Shown: in pieces, positions 1 through 10,698 of the stretch | Layout of the letters: each line of letters starts with the position of its first letter | Position numbering within the stretch: the stretch's first letter is position 1 | NCBI RefSeq assembly: GCF_022201045.2 | Contig: NC_068558.1 | Location: 3,472,001-3,536,000 of the forward strand | Direction of reading: 5' to 3' | DNA from: Citrus sinensis | Taxonomy: Eukaryota > Streptophyta > Magnoliopsida > Sapindales > Rutaceae | DNA: 64,000 nucleotides | Program-made: the position numbers and the translations under genes | The notes under the pieces: generated by a model | What the model saw: only the letters and a program-made list of their open reading frames with translations | Told to the model about the DNA's origin: nothing | Database searches by the model: none

Positions 1-81
1 CTGACTCTATTAAATCTCATGACTTACAAGTGTGTCCGCATGAAAAAAATAAAGGAGCACGCACTTAAGAATGGTTATATA

Positions 82-595
82 CAGGGGCGGCTTCACCTTA
101 GGACCAGTGGGGACTTAAGCCCCCACTGGAAAAAAAAATAAAATTAATAATTAATTTAGTTTTCATAAAATTCTCAATAATTTTTTCTAAAGCCCCCACT
201 AATTTATAGTCAAGCCTACAATACATAATTATACTTAAATTCTCACATTCTAATTTTTTAAATTCAAATAAAAAAAGATGGACTTTACAAACTAAAATCA
301 AACCCATAAATATTAATATTAATTTAATTTTTAGACGGCCCACAAACTCATTAATAATTTTTTTTATTAATCTTACTTTTCCAATTCCACTACTAATCCA
401 ACGCCCATAAAAAATTCCTAAACATTTACTTATTTTGGTTGTTTACATAGAAAAAAATTTATTTAATAACATTAATAATGAAGTTATAATACAATGTATC
501 AATCTTTTAAATTTATATTTTTATTACTTTTTAAAAAAATTTTATGTTACTGTTGAATAAGCCCCCAGTGAATCACTATGATGTCTCCGCCCCTG
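82..595. mobile_element. hAT-like non-autonomous element
   Basis: The ends are inverted: caggggcgg on the left and ccgcccctg on the right. The element is flanked by 8-bp near-identical repeats, gttatata at 74-81 and gttacata at 596-603 (one mismatch), which is the target duplication size of hAT transposons. CAGGGGCGG is a familiar start for plant hAT elements. Just inside both ends the motif aagccccca recurs. The interior is A/T-rich and has no transposase-like frame, so the element must be non-autonomous. Confidence 0.75.
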
Positions 596-600
596 GTTAC

Positions 601-710
601 ATATATATGTGTGTGTGTACATACATGCATACATACATACATACATACATACATACATACAAACATACATGATACACACTCACATATGTATATATATACA
701 CATATATAAC
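601..710. repeat. (CATA)n / (TA)n microsatellite
   Basis: A run of catacata units mixed with ta and tg steps lies directly beside the hAT-like element. It is a simple sequence repeat with no coding signal. Confidence 0.9.
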
Positions 711-881
711 CTTTTGCTTTTTATCCTAACCTTGTATATTTCTCCCGTGGGGTAGCAGCTTCCTTTCAGGTTCAGATTTATAATAGCTTCCAAAGCAGTC
801 TCTGAGTCTTCATCTTGAAATATTAATTTCATCTTATTGTTAATTAAACACAAATTATATTTAAAAAATGTATTAAATTAG

Positions 882-1085
882 TTAGCTCATCAATAGAATT
901 GGAAACGTCATATAAGAAAACATATGAGCTGACTTAAAAAGTCTACCAACTTCTAAAATTAGTGATATCATTTTGATTGGTTCTTTATTATCGCGGGAAA
1001 GTGGATGCGGACTAGTTATAAGCTCAATTAGAATCGCTCCAAAAGTAAAAACATTAGTTTTCGATGTCATCTTAATCTCACGCAC
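882..1085 (-). pseudogene. Receptor-like kinase fragment (relic)
   Basis: A 67-codon minus-strand frame contains TSKTNVFTFGAILIELIT, which resembles subdomain IX of plant receptor-like kinases (typical form T-K-x-D-V-x-x-F-G-x-x-L-L-E-L-I-T). The usual Asp is replaced by Asn. No ATP-binding loop, catalytic HRD or DFG motif is visible nearby, and the frame soon decays, so this is at most a short relic. The family assignment rests on this one motif. Confidence 0.35.
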
Positions 1086-1154
1086 AAATCTTGTAGAAAT
1101 AAAAAGGTAAGATTAACATGTGATCCAATCTATATATCTATATATATATACAAA

Positions 1155-2560
1155 ACTGGGACTTGAGGAGGTGATGTGGCATCACCATTTCTCATCATCT
1201 CATATTCTCTATTATCTAATAAATTAGTTGAAATTAAAAAATAATTACATTACAAAATATTAAAATAGAAAATAATTATTAGATTATAAATGATTACATG
1301 TCTTTTTCTCTTTCTATTTAAATTCAACAATATGTAACTATTAATAATAATTAATTATAAGTCTTGAAACATTCATTTATTTTATTCTGCCAACAATTAA
1401 ATTTTAGTGGCTTAAAATACATCAATTAATTAATATTAATATATGAAGGAATGTTCATTCATCTTACCTCAACAATTCTATTAGAGCCTAATTTTAATGT
1501 CATAATTCCATATTTAATTATTCTATCTTTTGTTTAGTGCATTTTGGCTTCTTCAAACTCCATAAACATTAAATATTTAAGATTTGTGGCATCATTATTT
1601 TTCATCTTTTTATATTCTCTATTATCTAATATATTGGTTGAGATTAAAAAATAATTACATTACAAAATATTAAAAATCTACATATATATATATATATATA
1701 TATAAAGTTGGGATTAGAGGAGGTGATATGGCATCACTATTTCTCATCTTCTTGTATTCTCTATCATCTAATAAATTAGTTGATATTAAAAAAAAATAAT
1801 TACATTACAAAATATTAAAAATAAAAAATAATTATTAGATTATAAAAGATTATATGTCTCTTCCTCTTTCTATTTAAATTCAATAATATGTAACCATTAA
1901 TAATAATTAATTATAAGTCTTCAAACATTAATTTATTTTATTATGCCAACAATTAAACTTTAGTGGCTTAATATATCAATTAATTAATATAGGAAGGAAT
2001 GTTCCTTCATATTCCCTCAATAATGTCATTGGAGTCTAATTTTAATACTATAATCTCATATTTAATTATGCAACCTTTTGTTTAGTGCCTTTTGGCTTCT
2101 TCAAACTCTATAAATATTAAGTAGTTAAGATTTGTGGCATTATTATTTCTCATCTTTTTATATTCTCTATAATCTAATATATTGGTTGAGATTAAAAAAT
2201 AATTACATTACAAAATATTAAAAATAGAAAATAATTAGTAGATTATAAAAGATTACATGTCTCTTCTTCTTTCTATTTAAATTCAACAATATGTAACCAT
2301 TAATAATAAATTAATTATAGTTTTAAAATATTCATTTATTTTATTAAGCCAACAACTAAACTTTAGTAGTTTAAAATACATCAACTAATTAATATAGGAA
2401 GGAAGGTTCTTTCATCTTCCCTCACCAATACCACTATGACATAATTTTAATGTCATAATTTCATATTTAATTATGCAACCTTTTATTTAGTGTCTTTTGG
2501 TTTCTTCAAATTATATAAATATTAAGTATTTAAGATTTGTTATGTTTGGATTTTTTTAAT
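1155..2560. repeat. Dimeric tandem repeat, about 550-bp period
   Basis: The phrase gtggcatcaccatttctcat near 1178 recurs in variant form near 1586, 1728 and 2134. Shared text follows each copy (ttctctattatctaat, attacattacaaaatatt, cttttggcttcttcaaac). The spacing alternates, about 408 then 142 then 406 bp, so two related half-units form a dimer that was itself duplicated with a period of about 549 bp. The first dimer is shortened in its second half. There is no coding potential. Confidence 0.75.
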
Positions 2561-3559
2561 TATTTAACCAACATCCTCTTTAAAAATGTTATTATATTTT
2601 TTATTTTTTGACTTATTTAAATTTTTTGTATTGTGTGCTTCATAGAGTATTCTTTTCTTCATGAGTTAAACAATGATAGAGATAGTTGGATGATAAGGAT
2701 TAGATTTTGTAAAATGTAGGAGTCTATTAATACCAAGAAAAATGAAGAGTTGATTAGTGTGAACATAATTTTTATTGATGAACAGGTTGTGTACACTTAA
2801 CTATACACATTAATATATATTTTTAAAGTTAACAAAAAAATAATTAACTTTCATAAATAGAGTGGGGAATCTCTCGCTGGTTTTTAGAATTCGACATCAG
2901 GAAGTGTTTTCACACCATCGACCTATAACAAAAAAAAATTAACTTTCATAAATAATATTAGTTTTATAAGGCTGCGTCATTTTTAAAAAAATAATTCATA
3001 TTTTTTATCAGTTTTATCAAGTATAAAATAATAAAAAATAATATTAAATTAATTTTTTAAAGCCGCACGAAGTGCGGTTCTATTTCATAGTTCTTAATAA
3101 TTCTCGAAAATTTTTGTAATTCATCCTTGTAAGATGTAGGTGGCGTTTGTTTTTTTTCTCTGAAATCTTAATAGACATAAATTAGTCTGAATTCTGAATA
3201 GAGCTGAATATCTAAATCTGAATGATATATATATTTTTTTTTTGAATCACTAAAAATCAATATTAAGTTGTCTATTTTTTAACTTAAAAAATCTTAAAAC
3301 TAATATTTTTACATTTATGCCCTTACAAATTATAAATGTTAAACAAATAATAAACATTTCAAAGAATAAAAATAACATAATATATTATCATAATATAAAT
3401 AATATTCAAGTAATTAAATGAGGATATTTTAGAGAATATCTTTTAATGGTATTATTCAAGCTTTTTAGATTAAGTAAAAAGATTAAAAAAAATTAACTTA
3501 ATAACTTAATGGCTTAATGGCTGAAAATTTTCATTAAGTTGAAAAAACAACACGTATTC
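2561..3559. other. Intergenic, A/T-rich, nothing recognised
   Basis: Strongly A/T-rich sequence with homopolymer runs. I see no protein-like frame, RNA gene or element with paired ends. Confidence 0.6.
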
Positions 3560-5870
3560 AGTCGTCTACTTTAAGCTAACAAAATGTATTTGTCATCCAC
3601 TAAACTGTTAGCAACCGTTTGAATATGATAATGTTAAAGGGATAATCTAGTGTTTTAATATAGAAATAAGAGAAAGTATCACTCGTATGCCTTTAAATTG
3701 ACTTGTTATCCAAAATAATACAACACTTTCAAATTATATCATTCGTCTACCCGAAGTTAACAAAATACATTTTTCCGTCCATGAAATCATTATTGCTCCG
3801 ATCGACCTCCATCGTCGCGAGTTAACCTTCACTGGCACCATATCTACCAAATTTGACAATCACCGCTCCAAGTCAATGCTACCAACCATCGGCTATTTGT
3901 ATGAACCCTAGTTTTTGAAATTATAAACTTTACAAACAATGCAACTGTGTGAAGCCAATTCTTGAGAAGAAAAAATCAATTAATTGGTTGTTTTTGCTTT
4001 TAGGACAAATGCTTAGATGCAAGCTTTTTGAGTTGAAGTATTTTTACAAACATACAATGAAGTATAGTACAGGTGCCAAAGATAGGATTCTTTATGTTAC
4101 TTATTTAAGCTTGTATAAACAATTAGGTCCTAAGAGTCTTTTTTTATATTTAATTAACTAAGAGATATAATCTTATATTAAAAGATCAAGTTATCCCTGA
4201 CGTCGTTACATTCAAACGGCAACTAACGATTTAGTGGATGACAAATAACTTTTGTCAACTTTAGGTGGACAAATGATACAAAATAAAAGTGTTATAGTAT
4301 ATTGCATAACATAGTAATTTAAGAGTATACAAGTGATAATTTTTTTTTACATTAATTTGAGTTTCAATGGCAAAATCGTTAATTGACAACAATTTTGTTA
4401 ATATTCAAATTAGGGGTGGGCATTCGGTTCAGTTTTTACTGAACTGAACCAAAATATTTCAATTTGATTCGGTTTGGTTTTACCAGCAAAAACCGAATGA
4501 GTCACAAATTGAAGAACCAACGATTGGTTGTGTTTGGTTCGGATTAAAATTGAACTGAACCAACAAACCGATCGGTTTTTAACATGTAAATAGCTAAACA
4601 AAACCTAAACCTAAAATCAATTACACACACTCATCTCCCACACAGCTGCCAGCAACACACACCTTCTCTTTCTCACCGCCAGCAGCACACACTCACAACC
4701 TCACTCTTTCACACTCTCATCGGCAGCACAACCCATTTCCACCACCACCAGCCGCTTGTTTCTCTCAACACACACACACAATCGGCAACCACTCTTTTCT
4801 CACACCATACACACAACTCGCAGCCGCTTCTCTCTCATATCACACAACCACTGTCAACCCTTAGCACAGTCGCTTATCAGCCACCGATAGTTCGTCACAA
4901 CCCCCACAACATCCATCCTTTATCCCTCATTCATCACAACCCCTCGACCATCCCACAAGAATTCTTATTTTCTTCTTATTTCTCTCGCTTTTTTTAATTC
5001 TCTTTCTATTATAGATCCATTTATTTGTTTAAGTAAAATAACAATATTAAAATTTTTATTTTTTATTTTTTGCTTTTTGCTTTTTGCTTTTTTTATTTGT
5101 ATTTGTTTTTTTTTTTTGGATTTGATGTCAAAGCCATTTCTTTTGCTGTTTGGAACATTGAAAGTATATCAATTTGATTGGTTGTTGAAATTAAACTCGC
5201 TGGAAAATGATGATGAGTACTCAGGGAGTGATTTGCTCTTCTCTATTGTGATCACAGGAAAATTAATTTTGAGAAATTGAGTTTTTTTTTTTTTTTGGGC
5301 CTTTGTTTCAGTTATTGGCTTGCTAGATTTTTGTGACATGTCCTTGTTTGGTTATTGCAAATGGTGATTTGAAACCTATGAGATTTTTGGTGTATTATTA
5401 TTATTTTGATAATGAAAAACTATTATGATTTTTTTGTTATTATCAATTTCTTTTTCTAAATCATGTATTTCTTTGACTTATGAGTTTTTATTTTGGTAAA
5501 TTTTATCATGTTATATCAAACATTGGTATTGAGTGAGCAGTTCAATCTCTAGTGAGAAATTGTAAAATTGAAACCGAACCGAACCAAAGTTTAAAACTGT
5601 ACCGAACCAACATAATTCGACTCGGTTTGGATTGGTCAGAAAACTTCGGTTCGTCTTCGGTTTCTCTTCGGTTTCAACTTGTAAGAACCGATCGGTTTTG
5701 GTTCGGTTCGGATTTTGATCTAAACCAAACCGAACTAAATAATACCAACCCATTTCAAACGTTAGCTAATGATAAATACATTTTCTCAACTTTAAGTGGT
5801 ATTATTCTGAAAGCATTGTAATATATTTAATAATAAGACAATTTAAAGATATGCAAGTAATAATTTCCCA
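3560..5870. mobile_element. Nested long-TIR element family
   Basis: Four related terminal segments are present. Those at about 3560-3625 and 3665-3785 read inwards on the plus strand, and those at about 4200-4345 and 5765-5870 are their reverse complements. A shared core is tatttgtcatccactaaa on the left, with its inverse ttagtggatgacaaataa at 4231-4248. The pairs imply inverted repeats of more than 100 bp, as in MULE-type elements, with one inside or beside another. No transposase is visible. Exact borders and target duplications were not found. Confidence 0.55.
4411..5751. mobile_element. hAT-like element with CCGAAC-rich ends
   Basis: Begins with taggggtgggc, a common start of plant hAT-type elements. 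Both ends are built of degenerate cggttcggttt / aaccgaaccgaa text, at about 4420-4590 and 5560-5740. Flanking bases attcaaat and tttcaaac agree at 6 of 8 positions, a weak target duplication. It sits inside the long-TIR cluster. Inner sequence includes a CT-rich and CACA-rich stretch (4620-4970) but no transposase. Confidence 0.45.
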
Positions 5871-6145
5871 TTCCTTTTTAAATATATGATATTGTTTAGA
5901 ATGAAAAATAAATTTGTTGGTATTATTTTCCCCGATAAGTCTTTTAAACAAAATAAAAAATGAATTGATTACATAAAATTTAATTACAATGTAATTTAAT
6001 AAAATTGATGTGGTCTATTACTCTATTATAACGAAAACTATTTTAAAAAATGATTTTTCATAAATTACTGATTTTTTTTTTCAAAAAATAAGTGTCAGCC
6101 GACAAATGTATTTATTTATTTTTATTTTTTTGTTGTTTTTTTGGA
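5871..6145. other. Intergenic, A/T-rich
   Basis: A/T-rich spacer; nothing recognisable. Confidence 0.5.
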
Positions 6146-6168
6146 GAGGGGGGGGGGGGGGGGGGGTT
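6146..6168. repeat. Poly-G tract
   Basis: An uninterrupted run of more than 20 G residues followed by ttgcgggggg, in a very A/T-rich context. It could form a G-quadruplex or could be a length artefact of sequencing. Confidence 0.85.
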
Positions 6169-6584
6169 GCGGGGGGAACTACCAAACTGACCCAAAGGCC
6201 GAAGGGTTGGTTCAACCATACATGATAGATATCAAACTTTCAAATATACCATAGCCTTAATAATGTTGTTTTCTCCAACTCTAACGGCTGGCTAACACAT
6301 AATTTACACTTTACAGTCCTGCTGTGCATATTTGTTGTTGACTCAGAAACAGAAAGCATGAAAAACTTCAAGATTTGCAAAAATTTATTCCAAAAAAAAG
6401 GGGGGTAGTGATTCTTACAAACAGAGCCGCAGCACAAGCAGGAAACGAAAAGAACGAGGGTACATACTTATCAAAACCATTCACATAATTATTCCATTAC
6501 ATGCAGCCCCACAACTTCACTGAGAAAAGACCATTCAAAAACAGAGGACAGCAAAGCCCATTGGGCCTATAAGATGCACAAAAC

Positions 6585-7067
6585 CTATGTCTTCCCTGCT
6601 TCCTTAGCCTCCCTTCCTGTATCCTGGGCCTTTTGCTGGGTCATCAGGGCCGTCTCCCTAACCTTCTGGCCGCCCGCCGTGTCCTGCACGCACCGCTTTG
6701 CCTGCTCCGTCTGTCCAGGGGCCCGCATTCTCCTTAGAAAACTGGCCATCCAAGAGAAGGAGGAGAGCGCAGTTATTCCAAAAGCACCGGAAGTCAAGAA
6801 ACCGGCGATGGCCAAGCCAGTGACGAGGGCTGCGGGGACCAAAACCGGGCTGCAAATGATAAAAAGCGGGGTGGCGAGAGCGAGGCAAGTGAGGGTCCCG
6901 GCCAACGTGAGACCAGAGAGGAGGAGAAGAGTGCCACCAACAGGCAGAAGGGTAACGACAGCAAGAAGTTGTGATTTAGATGGTGTCCTTTCGGGTAATA
7001 TGCCTTTGATGGCATCACTTGGCTGCTGCTGTTGCTGGTAGTGCTGGGTCTGGCGTGACTCGGCCAT
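6585..7067 (-). CDS. Oleosin, 160 aa
   Basis: Structural protein of seed and pollen oil bodies; it coats the triacylglycerol droplet and stops droplets fusing. Residues 1-33 are polar and Gln-rich. Residues about 34-108 form the long hydrophobic hairpin. The family's proline knot PX5SPX3P is exact: P67, S73-P74, P78 ([12 protein letters not shown]). The C-terminal 50 residues are amphipathic and charged. Length is normal for the family (about 140-190 aa). The gene is a single exon, and ATG 7067 is preceded on the minus strand by a leader about 90 nt downstream of a TATA-like sequence. An overlapping plus-strand frame at 6574-7041 is a shadow of this gene. Identification is firm; which oleosin lineage it belongs to is not decided. 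Confidence 0.95.
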   Translation of the reverse strand: MAESRQTQHYQQQQQPSDAIKGILPERTPSKSQLLAVVTLLPVGGTLLLLSGLTLAGTLTCLALATPLFIICSPVLVPAALVTGLAIAGFLTSGAFGITALSSFSWMASFLRRMRAPGQTEQAKRCVQDTAGGQKVRETALMTQQKAQDTGREAKEAGKT

Positions 7068-7155
7068 TGAATTGATTTTGTTGTGTTTTTGCTTTTGCAG
7101 TACTGATTATCGATCTACCTTGCTTTCCTTGCAACTCCACAAGAGAGTAAAGTAA

Positions 7156-7283
7156 TATTATATATAATGAGAGAGATGAAAAGGAAGAGAGGTGGGGGAG
7201 TGTTGTGCTCTATGGAGGTGGTGGCGGTGTACACGTGGGGGAAGGGGACACTTGTTTGAGATTTGGAAGTAGGAGTTTGCATG
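7156..7283 (-). promoter_or_regulatory. Oleosin promoter: TATA, G-box/ABRE, RY
   Basis: Read on the minus strand, upstream of the oleosin ATG: a TATA-like tattatatataat at about 7156-7168, a G-box CACGTG at 7232-7237 in the context ccacgtgt (ABA-responsive type), and an RY core CATGCA at 7278-7283. G-box/ABRE plus RY is the known combination bound by bZIP (ABI5-like) and B3 (ABI3/FUS3) factors in seed storage and oleosin promoters. Motifs are seen; their use in seeds is inferred. Confidence 0.6.
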
Positions 7284-7334
7284 AGAATATGTCTTTACTT
7301 ATTATAGACTAGACTTGTATAGTTGTTGGTTTTA

Positions 7335-8727
7335 CGGTGTTTTTGAAATTGAGGTGCTGTAGCTTTTAAGTTACAACTGTTGTGAAAAAAAAATTATAAT
7401 TATGAAACAAAAGTTAATAATATATAGTAAATATAAATTTTAAATAATAATTTTGATAATATTATTAAAGATATAATAAATTTTATATTATACAAGTGAA
7501 AAATTATATCAACATAGCTTAAAAGTTACAGCAGTTAGTGTTTACCAAACACTTTAGTGCTGTAACTTTTAAGCTACAGCTAACTATGGCCAATGGGCCG
7601 TGCCGTGCCGGCACGACCCACCAATTGTCGGCCCATAAGGGCTCGTGGGCCGGCACGGCACGGCCCACCAATTTGGTGGGCCGTGCCGTGCCGTGCCCAC
7701 ATTTTTTTCAGTTGAGCCCGGCACGGCCCACGGCACGAGAGGGCTCGTGCCGTGCCGTGGGCCGTGCCCAAAAAAAGCCCACCAACTTTTTTTTTTTTTT
7801 GCGTGCTTAAAAAAGCCCACGTGCCTGACGTGCTTTTTTAAGCCCACCAACATAATAATAATAATAATATTCAAAATCATAATCATATTAATTTTTATTA
7901 AGAGAGCAATTAACATTTTTCTTGTGTATAAAATGAAAAATATTTCATTCACAAATGAAACATATCTCTATTAAATATTAATTAAGTTATGATTTAATAT
8001 TAATATGAAAAATATTTTATTATTAATTTTGTAAAAAAAATTATTTTTTATTTATAATATATAAATTTATGATATTTATAATCTTATTTATTAAAATCAT
8101 GATATTTAGTTATTTACTTATTTATTTAATAAATTATAAACGTAAATAAATAATTAAATAAATATCATAAATAAAATTAAATAACATTATTCATTTAATA
8201 AATATCATAAATAAAATTATGATATTTATAATTTTATTTATTAAAATCATGATATTTACTTATTCATTTAATAAATTATAAACATAAAAGATTAGAATAT
8301 TTATTTAAACTAAGATTTAATGATTTAAATTAATTTTTAAAAGTCTATGCTAAAAAATATATTAAAACATTTAATTTCAAGATATTGTACTTTAATTTCA
8401 TAACATTTTATATTTACTTTTTGTTAAAAAAATTTACTTAGATATATTTGGCCCACGTGCTATTAATGGCTCACGGGCCGCGTGCTAGCCCACTAATGAA
8501 CCGTGCTTATTACGTGCTTTTTCGCGTGCCGTGCTTTGGCCCATCTCTTATCGTGCCGTGCTTTAAGGCCCGCGTGCCTAAAATTCTAAGCCCGGCACGG
8601 CCCACGTGCGTGCCGTGCCGTGCCTCGTGCCTCACCGAAACGTGCTCGTGCCGTGCCGTGCCACGTGCCGCCCGGCCCATTGGCCATCTTTGGCTACAGC
8701 TGCCCAACCTCAATCCCAAACACACCC
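7335..8727. mobile_element. Tourist-like (PIF/Harbinger) MITE, interrupted
   Basis: Left end cggtgtttttgaaattgag and right end (reverse complement) gggtgtgtttgggattgag are inverted repeats of the class seen in plant Tourist MITEs. TTA stands on both sides (7332-7334 and 8728-8730), the 3-bp target duplication of PIF/Harbinger. Repeated ctgtaacttttaagctac text lies just inside. The element is split by a GC-rich element at 7582-8692; without it the MITE would be about 270 bp. Related text also appears at 21.36 and 21.49 kb. Confidence 0.7.
7582..8692. mobile_element. GC-rich hAT-type element nested in the MITE
   Basis: Inserted in the Tourist-like MITE and flanked by an exact 9-bp direct repeat gctacagct (7573-7581 and 8693-8701). 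An 8-bp hAT-size duplication is contained in it. The ends are inverted: atggccaatgggccgtg on the left and cggcccattggccat on the right. Both arms (about 7586-7770 and 8450-8685) are built from short gtgccgtgcc / ggcacggc palindromes, while the middle (7850-8440) is nearly pure A/T. No transposase frame is present. The small frames seen in the arms are by-products of the repeats. Confidence 0.7.
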
Positions 8728-8730
8728 TTA

Positions 8731-9308
8731 TAGTAATCTGTTTGCCACATTTTCTTTTTATTTTTAATAATAATCGTTAATAATAATGGGCTTTTGGGTG
8801 CATCACCGTTGTTTTAGACTTTAGAGCTATATGTGCATGTGGCCTATAAGTCTACGATTGTTAGAATTCTCCGACTCTCGATCGCAGTTTAAACTTTCGG
8901 TTGGACGGGATCCAGTATAAAATTTTATTTCAATTTATTATTTGGATTGATATTTGGGACTTAATTTTATCTTGATTTATTCTTTTAATGGAACCCGAAA
9001 CATTTGAAAATCTGACTGAGATTCCAATTACCTTCAAATTCAAAATTTAAAAATACGTGTCAAGTTGATTTAATGAATCATATAAATATGACATATTAAT
9101 TATACATGTATAATAAGTTTGTTTGATAAATAAAAGATACATGATATGTCAATCAAAAGTGTATGACATATCATTTATGATAGGATCTACAGTATATGAT
9201 AGTAAAATCATGTCATCTGAGATAATTCAAAATTCTGATCGAGATTTGAGATTTTAATTTGTAAAACTTTTTTTGTCTCAATATACTATTTGGGACAGGA
9301 TTTACAAT
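8731..9308. other. Intergenic, nothing recognised
   Basis: A/T-rich spacer with no protein-like frame or paired ends. Confidence 0.5.
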
Positions 9309-9318
9309 ATATTTTCTA

Positions 9319-9454
9319 GGCAGTTGCTACCTTTGATCAGTTCTAAGGTAGAGCCGTTGGATTCATGTACTTAACTTTGAAACAATTGTGACCACGTGTA
9401 TCCAACGATTTTGAACGCTGCTCTATCTTGGAGCTGATCTAAAGTAGTTGAACC
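9319..9454. mobile_element. Short MULE-type MITE, 136 bp
   Basis: Imperfect fold-back: ctttgatcagttctaaggta on the left pairs with tatcttggagctgatctaaa on the right, and cgttggat pairs with atccaacg. It is flanked by an exact 10-bp direct repeat atattttcta (9309-9318 and 9455-9464). A 9-11 bp target duplication points to the Mutator superfamily. Confidence 0.7.
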
Positions 9455-9464
9455 ATATTTTCTA

Positions 9465-10689
9465 TCCTGATTGAGATCAAGATTGACAAATACCAGCACA
9501 TCCTACTATCCCATTGCCAATCCTACCTTAATCTGGCTATAATGTAAAATGATTTTTTCTTTATTTATACTTTTACAAAATACAATAGCAGTGAGCGTGT
9601 GCGCATTATAAAAACTATGCGAGCCTTGCCTAGTGAGTTAATCATATTATGTAATAAACATTGGTTAACAGATGGCAGGCAAAAATATATCATCACTAAA
9701 TAATTAAGATGAAGAACTACTGTTATTTGCCAACAATATATTGATTTTTGCTTTGTATTACATTTATTTATTAACAAATGTACATAAACTGTTTTAATGA
9801 GTGTTTCTTATTTTAAAAAAATAATCTTGACTAATAAATGCTAGATCCTAAATCATACATTGTGCTTTTATGTAACCAATTACTTGTTGAAAACTATCAT
9901 ATAAAATTGAGTCTAATTTGGATTTTGATATATCTAATAGGGTGTGAGCCTTTGATGCTAAGGACTTGAATGTAATTTTAATTTTTATTATGGATTAAAA
10001 TAGAAATACCAAAAGATAATAGGAAAGATATATGTATAAGCGATTATGATTCCCAGAGCGCCCGTTACTTCTATTCTTTCTGACATTTCACATCCTCAGA
10101 AAGCAATTGGTCGTTATGAATTTAGGCAAGTTTATGCGTACTCCATCATTGATTCTTGATAATATAACGTAAATGTTCCTGAAATTTATAATTATTTTTA
10201 ACAATAAAGACGTGTATTAAACTTGAGTTGCACCTCTATTTTGGCGGTGCATACTTAGCTAGTTTTTTCAATGTTTTTGCAATATGCATCAATTTAATGG
10301 GATGATGATGATGATGATCGGGTGTTTAATTGGTGACTCAAAAACTAGCGAAAACTATTTTTGCTCTCTTACTTTAGTTTCCCTTTTTACAAACGTTAAA
10401 CTAAATTGTATGCAGCATTGTGTGAATGAAATGAAAAAGTTATATAGAACCCAGTTTTCTTTATTCCAATTTAACATAAAACTTTTCCGAGAAAGACAAA
10501 ATTAATTAATTAATGCCCAGCTTTGCCAAATCTTTCCCCCATCAGAGCCGCAAACACCTCCTTAAAAGGACATAACATGTTCTCCCGGCCTAATATGTCA
10601 GGCCCTAATCACTGAGTGTCCTCCCAGTCTCTTCAAAGGCCCTGCTACCCGTTAAATGGGCCATCCAAGTAATGTGAAAATCTCACGGA
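9465..10689. other. Intergenic, nothing recognised
   Basis: A/T-rich. Short frames (9565-9777 minus, 10284-10505 plus) have no protein-like composition or motif and a (gat)n stretch; I do not call them genes. Confidence 0.5.
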
Positions 10690-10698
10690 AAAACACAA

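Noticed and set aside
5511..5821. Asn/Thr/Glu-rich frames on both strands
   Set aside because: They translate the degenerate aaccgaacc repeats of a hAT-like element end.
6574..7041. 155-codon plus-strand frame across the oleosin gene
   Set aside because: It is antisense to a clear oleosin with an exact proline knot; its own translation has no recognisable domain.
7580..7974. Several overlapping Gly/His/Arg-rich frames in the GC-rich element
   Set aside because: They are translations of the gtgccgtgcc palindromic repeat and appear in all frames.
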